Origin: JAKCDU01 sp035551615
GTDB taxonomy: Bacteria > Actinomycetota > Acidimicrobiia > Acidimicrobiales > Palsa-688
Direction: 5' to 3'
DNA: 30,931 bases
Assembly: GCA_035551615.1 (NCBI GenBank)
Contig: DASZNC010000007.1
Coordinates: forward strand, 1-30,931
Position 1 is the stretch's first letter; every line of letters starts with the position of its first letter. The position numbers and the translations under genes are program-made. The notes below the pieces were generated by a model. That model made no database searches. It worked only from the letters and a program-made list of their open reading frames with translations, and was not told the DNA's origin. Below are positions 22,374-29,740 of this stretch, piece after piece.

Positions 22374-23198
22374 ATGGCTGAACATCCCGGGCGCGGCATC
22401 CTGTCGGGGCCGATCGACGGCGAATGGCGGCGGGGCAAGGAATACCGGGAGGTGCCGGCTGAGGTCGGCCTCACGGTTACCCACCTGGGCTCCCGGTTCA
22501 CCGGACGGGTGGCCGGCTTCGACCAGTCGGCGGTGGTGCTGCGCTCGCCCAACACCGGACTGGAGCGGTTGTTCAGCCTGCACCGGGGGGCGTTCGCCAT
22601 CGGGCGGGAGACGGTCACCCTGACCCGCCCGGCGCCGGCTGCCGCAGCACCGGGCGGGTCGGCCCGCACCGCCTCCGGTTCGATCGCCCCGAAGCCGGCG
22701 GCGGCGCGCGTGGCCCGGGCCGGTCGGATAATGGTCGAGGGCGTACACGACGCCGAACTGGTCGAGAAGGTCTGGGGGGACGACCTGCGGGTCGAGGGCG
22801 TGGTCGTCGAGCAGCTGGACGGCATCGATCACCTGGCGGCGGTGGTGGACCGGTTCGGTCCGGGCGCCGACGCCCGACTCGGGGTCCTGGTCGACCACCT
22901 GGTCCCGGGCAGCAAGGAGTCGCGGATCGCCGCCGACGTGCAGGGTCCGCACGTGAAGGTGGTCGGCACCCCGTATGTAGACGTGTGGCAGGCCATCCGG
23001 CCGGGGGTGGTCGGGCTGGCCGCCTGGCCGGTCATCCCTCGGGACCGTTCCTGGAAGGACGGCATGTGCGAGGCCCTGGGAGAGCCGGTCCCCGGTCGGC
23101 TCTGGAAGCGGTTGCTGGCCCAGGTCACCTCCTACGCCGATCTCGAGCCGTCGCTGGTCGGCGCCGTCGAGTCCCTGATCGACTTCGTCACGGAGTAG
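22374..23198 (+). CDS. DUF3097-family protein, actinobacterial, possible TOPRIM-like fold
   Basis: A 274-residue protein recognised as DUF3097, a conserved actinobacterial family of unknown function. Residues about 30-90 look like a small beta-rich domain (GLTVTHLGSRFTGRVAGFD, ending near VTLTRPAPA). After an Ala/Pro linker comes the most conserved core: RTASGSIA, ARAGRIMVEGVHDAELVEK (113-131), a WGDDLRVEGVVVEQLDG strand and GVLVDHLVPGSKES (170-183). VEGVHDAE followed by a strand with LVDH resembles the Glu and Asp motifs of TOPRIM domains such as RNase M5; this is my inference. A following YVDVWQAIRP and AWPVIPR segment is also typical of the family. The start is the ATG after TACCTT; the open frame continues upstream antisense to the SpoIID gene and is not used. 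Confidence 0.88.
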   Translation: MAEHPGRGILSGPIDGEWRRGKEYREVPAEVGLTVTHLGSRFTGRVAGFDQSAVVLRSPNTGLERLFSLHRGAFAIGRETVTLTRPAPAAAAPGGSARTASGSIAPKPAAARVARAGRIMVEGVHDAELVEKVWGDDLRVEGVVVEQLDGIDHLAAVVDRFGPGADARLGVLVDHLVPGSKESRIAADVQGPHVKVVGTPYVDVWQAIRPGVVGLAAWPVIPRDRSWKDGMCEALGEPVPGRLWKRLLAQVTSYADLEPSLVGAVESLIDFVTE

Positions 23199-23260
23199 CG
23201 CCAACCCGGCGGGCCGGGCGGGAGGCGGAACCGGCCCCCTCCTTTGACCGTCGACACACC

Positions 23261-23296
23261 CTGACGACGGCGGGCCGCGGCACCTAAGTTGCTGGC
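23261..23296 (+). promoter_or_regulatory. Leaderless promoter of the SDR gene
   Basis: CTGACG (23261-23266) and TAAGTT (23285-23290) are separated by 18 bp, and the GTG start follows after exactly 6 nt. The layout mirrors the promoter at 606-641. No ribosome-binding site is present. Confidence 0.5.
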
Positions 23297-24049
23297 GTGA
23301 CCGATCCGCTGTTCGACCTGTCCGGCCAAGTCGCCCTCGTGACCGGAGGCAGCCGAGGCCTCGGGCGGGAGATGGTGATGGCCTTCGCCGAGCGGGGCGC
23401 CGACGTGATCATCGCCAGCCGCAAGCTGGAGAACTGCGAGCAGGTGGCCGAGCAGGTGCGGGCGCTAGGGCGGCGCGCCCTGGCCGTGTCGGTGCACGCC
23501 GCTCACTGGGACTCGATCGATCAGCTGATCGAGCGGGCCTATGCAGACTTCGGGCGGGTCGACATCCTGGTCAACAACGCCGGCATGAGCCCGCCGATGG
23601 CCAGCCACGACATGACCGAGCAGCTATTCGACAGCGTGGTCGGGCTCAACTTCAAGGGCCCGTTCCGGCTGGCCACCCAGATCGCCAAGCGGATGCGCGA
23701 CGGTGACGGCGGCACGATCATCAACGTCTCGTCGTCCGGTGCGCTCATGCCCCTGCCGGCGGTCGTTCCTTACGGCAGTGCCAAGGCGGCCCTGAACGCC
23801 ATGACCCGGTCGCTCGCCCGCGAGTACGGACCGAAGGTGCGGGTCAACACCGTTTCTCCCGGGCCGTTCCTGACCGATATCGCCAAGGCGTGGACCGAGG
23901 ACGCCCGCCAGATGGCACCGAATGCCGCTGGCCGGCCCGGCCGCCCGGAGGAGATCGTCAGCGCCGTGCTGTTCCTGGCCAGCCCGTCGTCGTCGTTCGT
24001 GACCGGTGCGCTGGTGCGGGTGGACGGCGGCATGGACATCGGCCAGTAG
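23297..24049 (+). CDS. Short-chain dehydrogenase/reductase (SDR)
   Basis: A 250-residue classical SDR oxidoreductase with a Rossmann fold. It has the cofactor-binding TGGSRGLG (16-23), NNAG (93-96), the catalytic Ser near 146 in NVSSSGALMPLPAVVPYGSAK with Tyr159-x3-Lys163, and the PGPFLTDI segment after the active site. These enzymes oxidise or reduce alcohols and ketones with NAD(P)(H), often in fatty-acid or steroid metabolism. Arg41 just after the second beta strand (ASRK) suggests NADP preference, a weak inference. The GTG start is set by the leaderless promoter 6 nt upstream. It converges on the acyl-CoA ligase gene 44 bp away. The substrate is unknown. Confidence 0.9.
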   Translation: MTDPLFDLSGQVALVTGGSRGLGREMVMAFAERGADVIIASRKLENCEQVAEQVRALGRRALAVSVHAAHWDSIDQLIERAYADFGRVDILVNNAGMSPPMASHDMTEQLFDSVVGLNFKGPFRLATQIAKRMRDGDGGTIINVSSSGALMPLPAVVPYGSAKAALNAMTRSLAREYGPKVRVNTVSPGPFLTDIAKAWTEDARQMAPNAAGRPGRPEEIVSAVLFLASPSSSFVTGALVRVDGGMDIGQ

Positions 24050-24071
24050 CGGACCGGGCCGGCGCCGGTGA

Positions 24072-24110
24072 GGTCAACTCCCCCCGGTAGCGGTCAACCC
24101 TCCCGGTAAC
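24072..24110. repeat. Small tandem duplication spanning the end of the acyl-CoA ligase
   Basis: GGTCAACTCCCCCCGGTAGC (24072-24091) and GGTCAACCCTCCCGGTAAC (24092-24110) are adjacent imperfect copies of 20 and 19 bp, with a further GGTC following. The right copy encodes the last residues and stop of the ligase; the left copy is a non-coding echo just past the stop. Confidence 0.55.
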
Positions 24111-25641
24111 GGTCGATCAGCAGGCGCTTGGCCAGCTTGCCGCTGGGCAACCGGGGCAGCTCGTCGACGAAGTCGACCGTGCGCGGGCACTTGAAGCCGG
24201 CCAGGCGGCTTCGGCAGAAAGCGATCAGGTCCGCTTCCAGGGCGGGTCCGGCAGCGGCCGGATCGGCGGCCTGGACAACCGCTTTCACCTGCTGGCCCAT
24301 CTCGTCGTCGGGTACCCCGATCACGGCCACGTCGAGCACGGCCGGGTGGAGGGCCATCTCGTTCTCGATCTCCTGCGGGTAGATGTTGACCCCGCCGGAG
24401 AGGATCAGGTTGGTCCGCCGGTCGGACAGGTAGAGGTAGCCCTCGTCGTCGAGCGAGCCCATGTCGCCGAGGGTGCTCCAGCCCTTGTCGTTGAACGCGT
24501 CGGCGGTCTTCTTCGGGTCGTTGTGGTACTCGAACTGGGCCGAACCCTCGAACCAGACGGTACCGATCTGGCCGACCGGCAGCTCGTTGCCGTCCTCGTC
24601 GACGATGTGGATGACCCCGCCCGCCGGGCGGCCGACCGACCCCGGGTGGGTCAGCCACTCCTCGGGACCGATCATGGTGAATCCGTTGCCCTCGCTCGAC
24701 GAGTAGTACTCGTGGATGATCGGGCCCCACCAGTCGATCATCTGCCGCTTGACCTCGACCGGGCAAGGAGCGGCGGCGTGGATGATCGTCTTCAGGCTGG
24801 ACCGGTCATACCGGCTGCGCTCCTCGTCGCTGAGCTTCAGCAGGCGGACGAACATGGTCGGGACCATCTGGATGTGGGTGACGCGGTACTTCTCGATGAG
24901 CCGCAGCATCTCCAGAGGGTCGAACCGTTCCATCACCACGACCGTGCCGCCCAGCCGCTGGGTGCCCATGGACCAGGCGATGGGAGCGGCGTGGTACAGA
25001 GGGGCCGGGCACAGGTACACGGTGTCGGCGTCGAAGCCGTAGGCGACCGACATCAACATGTCGATGGCGCCGGCCCGGCCGTACTGGCGCGGCCACCACG
25101 GCCGGACGATGCCCTTCGGGCGGCCGGTGGTGCCCGACGAGTACAGCATGATGGCGCCCTCGTTCTCGGGCCTGGTCACCCCCGCCGGGGCCTGCTCCAG
25201 AGTCTTCTCCAACTCGTCGCCGACCTGGATCTGCAGCGCCGGCGGCTGCATCAGGTTCTCCTCGTCGGCCAGCAGGGTGGCCAGCTCCGCAGTTGTCAGG
25301 AGGGCCTGCGCCCCGCAGTCGTTGATGATGTATCCGGCCTCGGACGCAGTCAGGTGCCAGTTGACCGGTGTGAGCCAGAGCCCGGAACGCTGCGCCGCCC
25401 AGGCGATGTCGAAGTACTCGATCCGGTTGGGCAGCAGGGCGGCCACGTGGCCCTGCTCACCGATGCCGGCGGCCTCGAGGGCGGCGGCCAGGCGGGAGGT
25501 GCGCTCGTCCAGTTCGCCGTACGTCACCTGGCGGCCGGTCGCGGCCTCGACCGCGGCCGGGCGGTCCGGATCCCGCCGGGCGTGGTCAGCCAGGCGCATC
25601 AGGCCTTCGTCTGTACTCGGAGCGGGCTCGGCGTCGGGCAT
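24094..25641 (-). CDS. Long-chain/other acyl-CoA ligase (FadD-like)
   Basis: A 515-residue ANL-superfamily acyl-CoA synthetase. Motifs are in order: YSSGTTGRPKGI (167-178), the YYSSSEGNG segment at the adenine-binding motif position in place of the more usual YGxTE, GDMGSLDDEGYLYLSDRR, the hinge and LSGGVNIYPQEIEN, and the catalytic lysine in LPSGKLAKRLL near the C-terminus. It activates fatty or sterol-derived acids to CoA thioesters. The start is the ATG giving MPDAEPAP, because TAGGTT (25654-25649, minus strand) sits 7 nt upstream; an upstream in-frame start would overlap that box. An SDR gene converges on it, and a compact amidohydrolase diverges 47 bp away. The specific acid is unknown. 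Confidence 0.9.
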   Translation of the reverse strand: MPDAEPAPSTDEGLMRLADHARRDPDRPAAVEAATGRQVTYGELDERTSRLAAALEAAGIGEQGHVAALLPNRIEYFDIAWAAQRSGLWLTPVNWHLTASEAGYIINDCGAQALLTTAELATLLADEENLMQPPALQIQVGDELEKTLEQAPAGVTRPENEGAIMLYSSGTTGRPKGIVRPWWPRQYGRAGAIDMLMSVAYGFDADTVYLCPAPLYHAAPIAWSMGTQRLGGTVVVMERFDPLEMLRLIEKYRVTHIQMVPTMFVRLLKLSDEERSRYDRSSLKTIIHAAAPCPVEVKRQMIDWWGPIIHEYYSSSEGNGFTMIGPEEWLTHPGSVGRPAGGVIHIVDEDGNELPVGQIGTVWFEGSAQFEYHNDPKKTADAFNDKGWSTLGDMGSLDDEGYLYLSDRRTNLILSGGVNIYPQEIENEMALHPAVLDVAVIGVPDDEMGQQVKAVVQAADPAAAGPALEADLIAFCRSRLAGFKCPRTVDFVDELPRLPSGKLAKRLLIDRYREG

Positions 25642-25654
25642 GGCGGTCAACCTA
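25642..25654 (-). promoter_or_regulatory. Leaderless-type -10 for the FadD-like gene
   Basis: On the minus strand TAGGTT (25654-25649) is followed by 7 nt (GACCGCC) and the ATG at 25641. It supports the shorter start of the ligase. No clear -35 was seen. Confidence 0.4.
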
Positions 25655-25688
25655 CTTCCGCCGGTCAATACGCTGCCCGGTCAGGACC

Positions 25689-26759
25689 ATGCCCTCCTTC
25701 ACCGATCACCACGTCCACTTCCTGGCCTCCGCCGCCGCCCGTTTGTCGGTCGACGTCACGCCGGCCCGGTCGCCCTCGGAGCTGGTCGAGTTGATATCGG
25801 CCGCCGCGCCGGCCGGATCCGCGCCGGCCGGGTCCGGGTGGGTGAGGGCGTGGGGTTACGACGATTCGTTCATGACTCCGGCCCGCCACCCGACCCGGCT
25901 CGATCTGGACGGCGCCGTCCCCGGGCGCCCGGTGGTCGTCCACCACCGGAGTGGTCACGCGGCCGTTCTGAACTCGGCCGCGCTGGCGGAGATAGGCGAG
26001 CCTGACCATCCGGACGGCGTTCTCTTCGATCGCCACGACCTGCTCGACCGGGTGCCCCGGCTCGACCCCGATGCCCTGGCCACCGCCGCCGCCCAGGTGT
26101 CGCGCGAATGGTGGCGGGACGGAATCACGGCGTTCACCGACGCCACCCACACCAACGGGCCCGGGGAACTGGACCTGATGTCGTCATGGCGCGCCGCCGG
26201 GATCATCCGCCAGGAGGTGACGGCCATGGTCGGCCGCCCATCGATCGGCGCGGTACCCGGCTTCGGGGCCATGGCCGGGACCGTCCGGGTCGGCCCGGTC
26301 AAGCTGATGGCGCCGGCCCCGGGCCCGGTCGCCGCCGCCCATGCCGCCGGCTACCCGGTCGCCGTGCACGTGGTCGACGTCGATGCGCTCGAGGCGACCA
26401 TCGACGCGTTGGCGGCGTCTCCGGCCCCGGACGGGACGGTCGATCGCATCGAACACGCCGCCCTGTCGCTGCCCGATCAGGTCGCGCGGGTCGCCGCCAT
26501 CGGGGCGATGGTCGTCGTGAACCCGTCGTTCCTGGTGCACCGCCGGACGAAGTACGAGCGCGACCTGTCGGACGTCGAGCGACCCTGGATGATCCGCATC
26601 GGATCCTGGCTCCGGGCCGGCATCACCGTGCGCGCCGGATCCGACAGCCCGGTGGTACCGGCCCGTCCCCACGAGATGATCCAGGCGGCCACCGCCCATC
26701 CGTTCGACTCCTCGGAGTCGATCACGAGGGCGGAGGCCGCCGGTCTACTGGCGCCCTGA
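25689..26759 (+). CDS. Compact amidohydrolase-3-like (YtcJ-related) protein without the beta-sandwich
   Basis: A 356-residue TIM-barrel hydrolase related to the amidohydrolase-3 (YtcJ-like) family. It begins directly at the first metal motif DHHVHF (His8, His10) and continues with GPVKLMAPAPGP, VAVHVVDVDA, DRIEHAAL, and the terminal metal-binding SDSPV. Full-length relatives are about 500-550 residues, with a beta-sandwich built from both ends; this protein lacks the usual first 50 or so residues and ends at ITRAEAAGLLAP, just where relatives continue into that sandwich. The frame shows no interruption and no continuing frame was seen downstream, so it is either a natural compact form or an old truncation. 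The ATG is preceded by AGGA and a TACGCT -10-like box (25669-25674). The FadD-like gene is divergent. Confidence 0.75.
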   Translation: MPSFTDHHVHFLASAAARLSVDVTPARSPSELVELISAAAPAGSAPAGSGWVRAWGYDDSFMTPARHPTRLDLDGAVPGRPVVVHHRSGHAAVLNSAALAEIGEPDHPDGVLFDRHDLLDRVPRLDPDALATAAAQVSREWWRDGITAFTDATHTNGPGELDLMSSWRAAGIIRQEVTAMVGRPSIGAVPGFGAMAGTVRVGPVKLMAPAPGPVAAAHAAGYPVAVHVVDVDALEATIDALAASPAPDGTVDRIEHAALSLPDQVARVAAIGAMVVVNPSFLVHRRTKYERDLSDVERPWMIRIGSWLRAGITVRAGSDSPVVPARPHEMIQAATAHPFDSSESITRAEAAGLLAP

Positions 26760-26791
26760 GGGCGGTGCCTTCTATCCCGGAGGAGAATGCC

Positions 26792-27250
26792 TCAGGCGAA
26801 GGCGGGGTCGACCTGGCCGGTCCAGACGGTGACGCCGACCGGCTCGTCGAGCCAGGTGAAGTTGACTTCCCATCCGAGTTCGAGATCGGTGGGTACGGCG
26901 AACGGCTCATCGGCATGAACGGTCGGGAGCGACAACTCGGTCGGGCCCGGCAGGATGCCTTTGATGTTGCCGCCGACCACGTTGATCAACTCGCCGATGG
27001 CGTCGTGCACCTCCTCGTCGGTGATCTCGGCCTGCGACATACCGAACATCACGGCGGCCGCGTGACGGGCGGCCGGCTCCGAGCAGGTGAGGCAGGCGGT
27101 TCCGTTCCACACCCCGCTGATCGAGATGGACGCGGCCATGGCGCCGCCGCCGTGACCTCCGGGACGGAGATGGCCGTCGTCGGCCAGTAGCGCGGTCCAG
27201 ACCTCCTGGGTCATCTCCACGATGGTTTCGGTATTCAGGTCGGACGTCAT
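26792..27250 (-). CDS. cheX: CheX-type chemotaxis phosphatase domain protein
   Basis: A 152-residue single-domain protein of the CheX/CheC/FliY phosphatase family. The family's catalytic Glu-x-x-Asn is seen as GELIN (Glu87, Asn90) followed by VVGGNIKG, within a helix at 78-98. Such proteins speed dephosphorylation of CheY-P and thereby end the motor signal. Its ATG overlaps the stop of the CheY gene by 4 bp (ATGA), placing it last in the five-gene chemotaxis set. The longer open frame upstream belongs to other genes in another frame. CheX usually acts as a dimer; the sequence alone does not show this. Confidence 0.85.
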   Translation of the reverse strand: MTSDLNTETIVEMTQEVWTALLADDGHLRPGGHGGGAMAASISISGVWNGTACLTCSEPAARHAAAVMFGMSQAEITDEEVHDAIGELINVVGGNIKGILPGPTELSLPTVHADEPFAVPTDLELGWEVNFTWLDEPVGVTVWTGQVDPAFA

Positions 27251-27636
27251 GAGAGCGCTCCAGTCAGGGGGTTCAGGCCAAGGAGGGACAGCTTGTCCAC
27301 GAGGGCATCGGGGGTGAAGGGCTTGATCAGGTACTCGGTGGCACCGGCGGCCAGCGCCTTGACGATCTGGCCGTGCTCGTTCTCGGTGGTGACCATCATG
27401 ATGGTCATGGGCCGCCACTCCGGAACCTTCCGGGCGGCGCACACGAACTCGTACCCGTTCATGATCGGCATGTGCCAGTCGACCAGGGCGATGTCCGGGA
27501 TGCCGCCGGTCTCGAGGACCTGAATGGCCTCTTGACCGTTCTCGGCTTGGACGATCTCCTCCACCCCGACGCCACGGAGAATCCGCGACACGATGGTGCG
27601 CATCGAACGGGAGTCGTCGACTACTAGCGCTTTCAT
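27247..27636 (-). CDS. cheY: CheY-like single-domain response regulator
   Basis: A 129-residue receiver domain. The acidic pocket is Asp7 and Asp8 (VVDDS), the phospho-acceptor is Asp53 (LVDWHMP), the switch residue region is MVTTEN, and the conserved lysine is Lys105 (LIKPF). It would take phosphate from CheA and bind the flagellar switch. The ATG overlaps the CheR stop and its own stop overlaps the CheX start, each by 4 bp (ATGA), so the three are translationally coupled. The longer open frame upstream overlaps CheR in another frame and carries no homology. A receiver without an output domain fits a diffusible messenger; a sink for phosphate is the other option. Confidence 0.9.
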   Translation of the reverse strand: MKALVVDDSRSMRTIVSRILRGVGVEEIVQAENGQEAIQVLETGGIPDIALVDWHMPIMNGYEFVCAARKVPEWRPMTIMMVTTENEHGQIVKALAAGATEYLIKPFTPDALVDKLSLLGLNPLTGALS

Positions 27637-28460
27637 TGTTTCCCCTTGAGTCGGTAGAAGGTCGCCCCGTCGGCGGTCGCCGCCTCGAACACATCGGTGA
27701 CACCCATCATCGTCTCGGAGGAGCCGATGAAGAGGTAACCGTTCGGATCGAGGCATCGCGCCGCCGATTCCAGGATCTTCTTCCTGGTAGGCAGGTCGAA
27801 ATAGATGAGGACGTTGCGGATGAGGATGAGGTCGTATTTGGGCAGGGTCGGCCACGGCTCGGCCAGGTTCATCTGACGGAACGTGGTCATCCGGCGCACC
27901 TCGTCCTTCAGGACGTAATTGCTGCCGTCACGGTCGAAGTTGCGGACCATCATCGTGGCCGGCAGGCCACGGTTGATCTCGAGCGTGGTGTACTTTCCGG
28001 CTCGAGCCTTGTTGACCATCTCCGAGCTGAGGTCGGTCCCGTGCAGGGACAGATGCCAGTCCATGACCTGGGGGAACGACTCGGCGAGGAGCATCGTGAT
28101 GCTGTACAGCTCCTGGCCCGACGACGAGGCCGCGCTCCACACCGCCAGCTGCCGGTACGGCGCCCGCCGGGCGATGATTTCCGGGAAGACCGTCCGGCGC
28201 AGGGCGTTGAACGGGTGGACATCACGGAACCAGAGGGTCTCGTTCGTGGTCATGGCCTCGACGACGCGATCCTCGAGGGCCCGCTCCCGCGTCAGGCGCA
28301 GGCGCTCGAGCACGGCATCGACACCCTCCAACCCGAGCTCACGGGCGATAGGGGACAGCCGGGACTCGACCAGGTACTCCTTGTCGTCCGACAGGACGAT
28401 GGCCGACCGGTTGAGAACCAACTGCTGCAGATACGAGAAGTCGGTGGCGACGGCGCTCAT
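27633..28460 (-). CDS. cheR: CheR chemoreceptor glutamate methyltransferase
   Basis: A 275-residue CheR. The N-terminal helical domain (1-70) leads to MTTNETLWFRD (70-80), then the SAM-binding motif VWSAASSSGQELYS (107-120), a LHGTDLSSEMV segment, YDLILIRNVLIYFD (209-222) and GYLFIGSSET (241-250). It transfers methyl groups from S-adenosylmethionine to receptor glutamates for adaptation, opposing CheB. In motif I the usual Cys and Gly-Glu-Glu-Pro are replaced by Ser and Gly-Gln-Glu-Leu, a variation seen in some CheR subgroups. Its start is 1 bp after the CheB stop and its stop overlaps the CheY start. No receptor gene lies in the window. Confidence 0.93.
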   Translation of the reverse strand: MSAVATDFSYLQQLVLNRSAIVLSDDKEYLVESRLSPIARELGLEGVDAVLERLRLTRERALEDRVVEAMTTNETLWFRDVHPFNALRRTVFPEIIARRAPYRQLAVWSAASSSGQELYSITMLLAESFPQVMDWHLSLHGTDLSSEMVNKARAGKYTTLEINRGLPATMMVRNFDRDGSNYVLKDEVRRMTTFRQMNLAEPWPTLPKYDLILIRNVLIYFDLPTRKKILESAARCLDPNGYLFIGSSETMMGVTDVFEAATADGATFYRLKGKQ

Positions 28461-28461
28461 G

Positions 28462-29733
28462 TCAGGCCGTCCTGCTGGCCACCGGGCGGACCCGACGGCC
28501 GACTTCGGCGGCGATGCGGTTGAGCGGCAGCTCCTGCCCGGACAGGCCGGCTTCGACCACCGCGCCAGGCATGCCCCAAACGAGGCAGCTGGCCTCGTCC
28601 TGTGTGATCACTGATCCTCCGTGTTCCAGAATTCGGCTGCACCCATCGACGCCGTCCCGCCCCATCCCGGTGAGGATGAGGGCGAGGAGATTGGGGCCCC
28701 AGACTTCGGCCGCACTCCTGAACATGACGTCGACCGCCGGGCGGCAGTAGTTCTCGGGCGGTCCGTCATCGAAGTCGAGGACCACCCGTCCCGCGGTACG
28801 GGTGGCGACCAGATGCATGCCGCCTTTGGCGATATAGAGGTGACCCGGTTCCGGGATCATGCCGGGCTCGGCCTCGACCACCTTCAACGCACTTTTCTCG
28901 TCGAGGCGGGAGGCCAGCAGCTTGGTGAAGGTCTCGGGCATGTGCTGGGTCAGCAGGATGGGTACCGGGAAGCTCCCGGGGAACTGGGGGATCAGCTCCG
29001 ACAGCGCATTCGGGCCACCGGCCGACGACCCGATCACGACCACGTCGATACGGCCCGTCGGGTTGGTCCGGGCCGGCCGCGGGGGCACGGGCCGGGCCGG
29101 CGGCACCGCAGGCGCGGCGGCTAGGGCGACGGCCGGAGCAACCGGTGCCGACGACGGACGGGTCGGGGCCACCGGGCGCACCGGGTTGGGCCGCATGGTG
29201 GTGGCGAGCGGCGCAAGGACCGACGACGGAGTTGCGACCCGGCGGCGGACGGTTGGTTGTCGGGACCGGCCGATCTCCCCCCAGCTGCGGATCAGGGGTA
29301 CCAACTCGACCCGCATGGTCGCCACCGTCTTCTCCAACGAACCGAGGGAGGTCGGCTTCGTGGCGTAGTCGCTGGCGCCGTAGGTCAGGGCTTCGAGGGT
29401 GGACTCGGCGCCCCGGCTGGTCAGGGTGGAGAACATGATGACGGGCAGGGTCGGCCACTGCGGCCGCAGCCGGCGCAGTGTCTGGAGGCCGTCGAGGATC
29501 GGCATCTCGACATCGAGCACGACGACGTGGGGCCGGAACACCTCGACCCGGTCCAGCGCCTCCTGGCCGTTGGTCGCCACACCGACCACCTCGACATCGG
29601 GTTCGTCGGCCAGCACCCGCGTCACCACGCGCCGAATGATCCCGGAGTCGTCGACCAGCATGACCCTGATCGGGTCGCCGGTGTCCTCCGGGGGGCGGGG
29701 GGCGGAAGGGCCGGAGAGGCCGCTGAGGCTCAC
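28462..29733 (-). CDS. cheB: CheB receptor methylesterase/deamidase with receiver domain
   Basis: A 423-residue two-domain CheB. The receiver (about 22-145) has Asp28/Asp29 (LVDDS) and the phospho-acceptor Asp74 (VLDVEMP). The C-terminal esterase (about 228-420) carries the triad Ser237 (GSSAGG), His264 (TQHMP) and Asp360 (TGMGRDG). It removes methyl groups from receptor glutamates once phosphorylated by CheA. The Pro/Ala/Arg-rich linker (about 157-228) is unusually long for CheB and is low-complexity. A non-conserved N-terminal segment of about 20 residues precedes the receiver. GTG start; AGGAGC sits just upstream, overlapping the stop of the REC-CheX gene 7 bp away. Confidence 0.93.
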   Translation of the reverse strand: MSLSGLSGPSAPRPPEDTGDPIRVMLVDDSGIIRRVVTRVLADEPDVEVVGVATNGQEALDRVEVFRPHVVVLDVEMPILDGLQTLRRLRPQWPTLPVIMFSTLTSRGAESTLEALTYGASDYATKPTSLGSLEKTVATMRVELVPLIRSWGEIGRSRQPTVRRRVATPSSVLAPLATTMRPNPVRPVAPTRPSSAPVAPAVALAAAPAVPPARPVPPRPARTNPTGRIDVVVIGSSAGGPNALSELIPQFPGSFPVPILLTQHMPETFTKLLASRLDEKSALKVVEAEPGMIPEPGHLYIAKGGMHLVATRTAGRVVLDFDDGPPENYCRPAVDVMFRSAAEVWGPNLLALILTGMGRDGVDGCSRILEHGGSVITQDEASCLVWGMPGAVVEAGLSGQELPLNRIAAEVGRRVRPVASRTA

Positions 29734-29740
29734 TCCGCTC

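Noticed and set aside
22248..23204. A 318-codon minus-strand frame opposite the DUF3097 gene.
   Set aside because: The plus-strand product is a clear match to a conserved family and has a promoter-like box at its start; the minus frame has no motifs.
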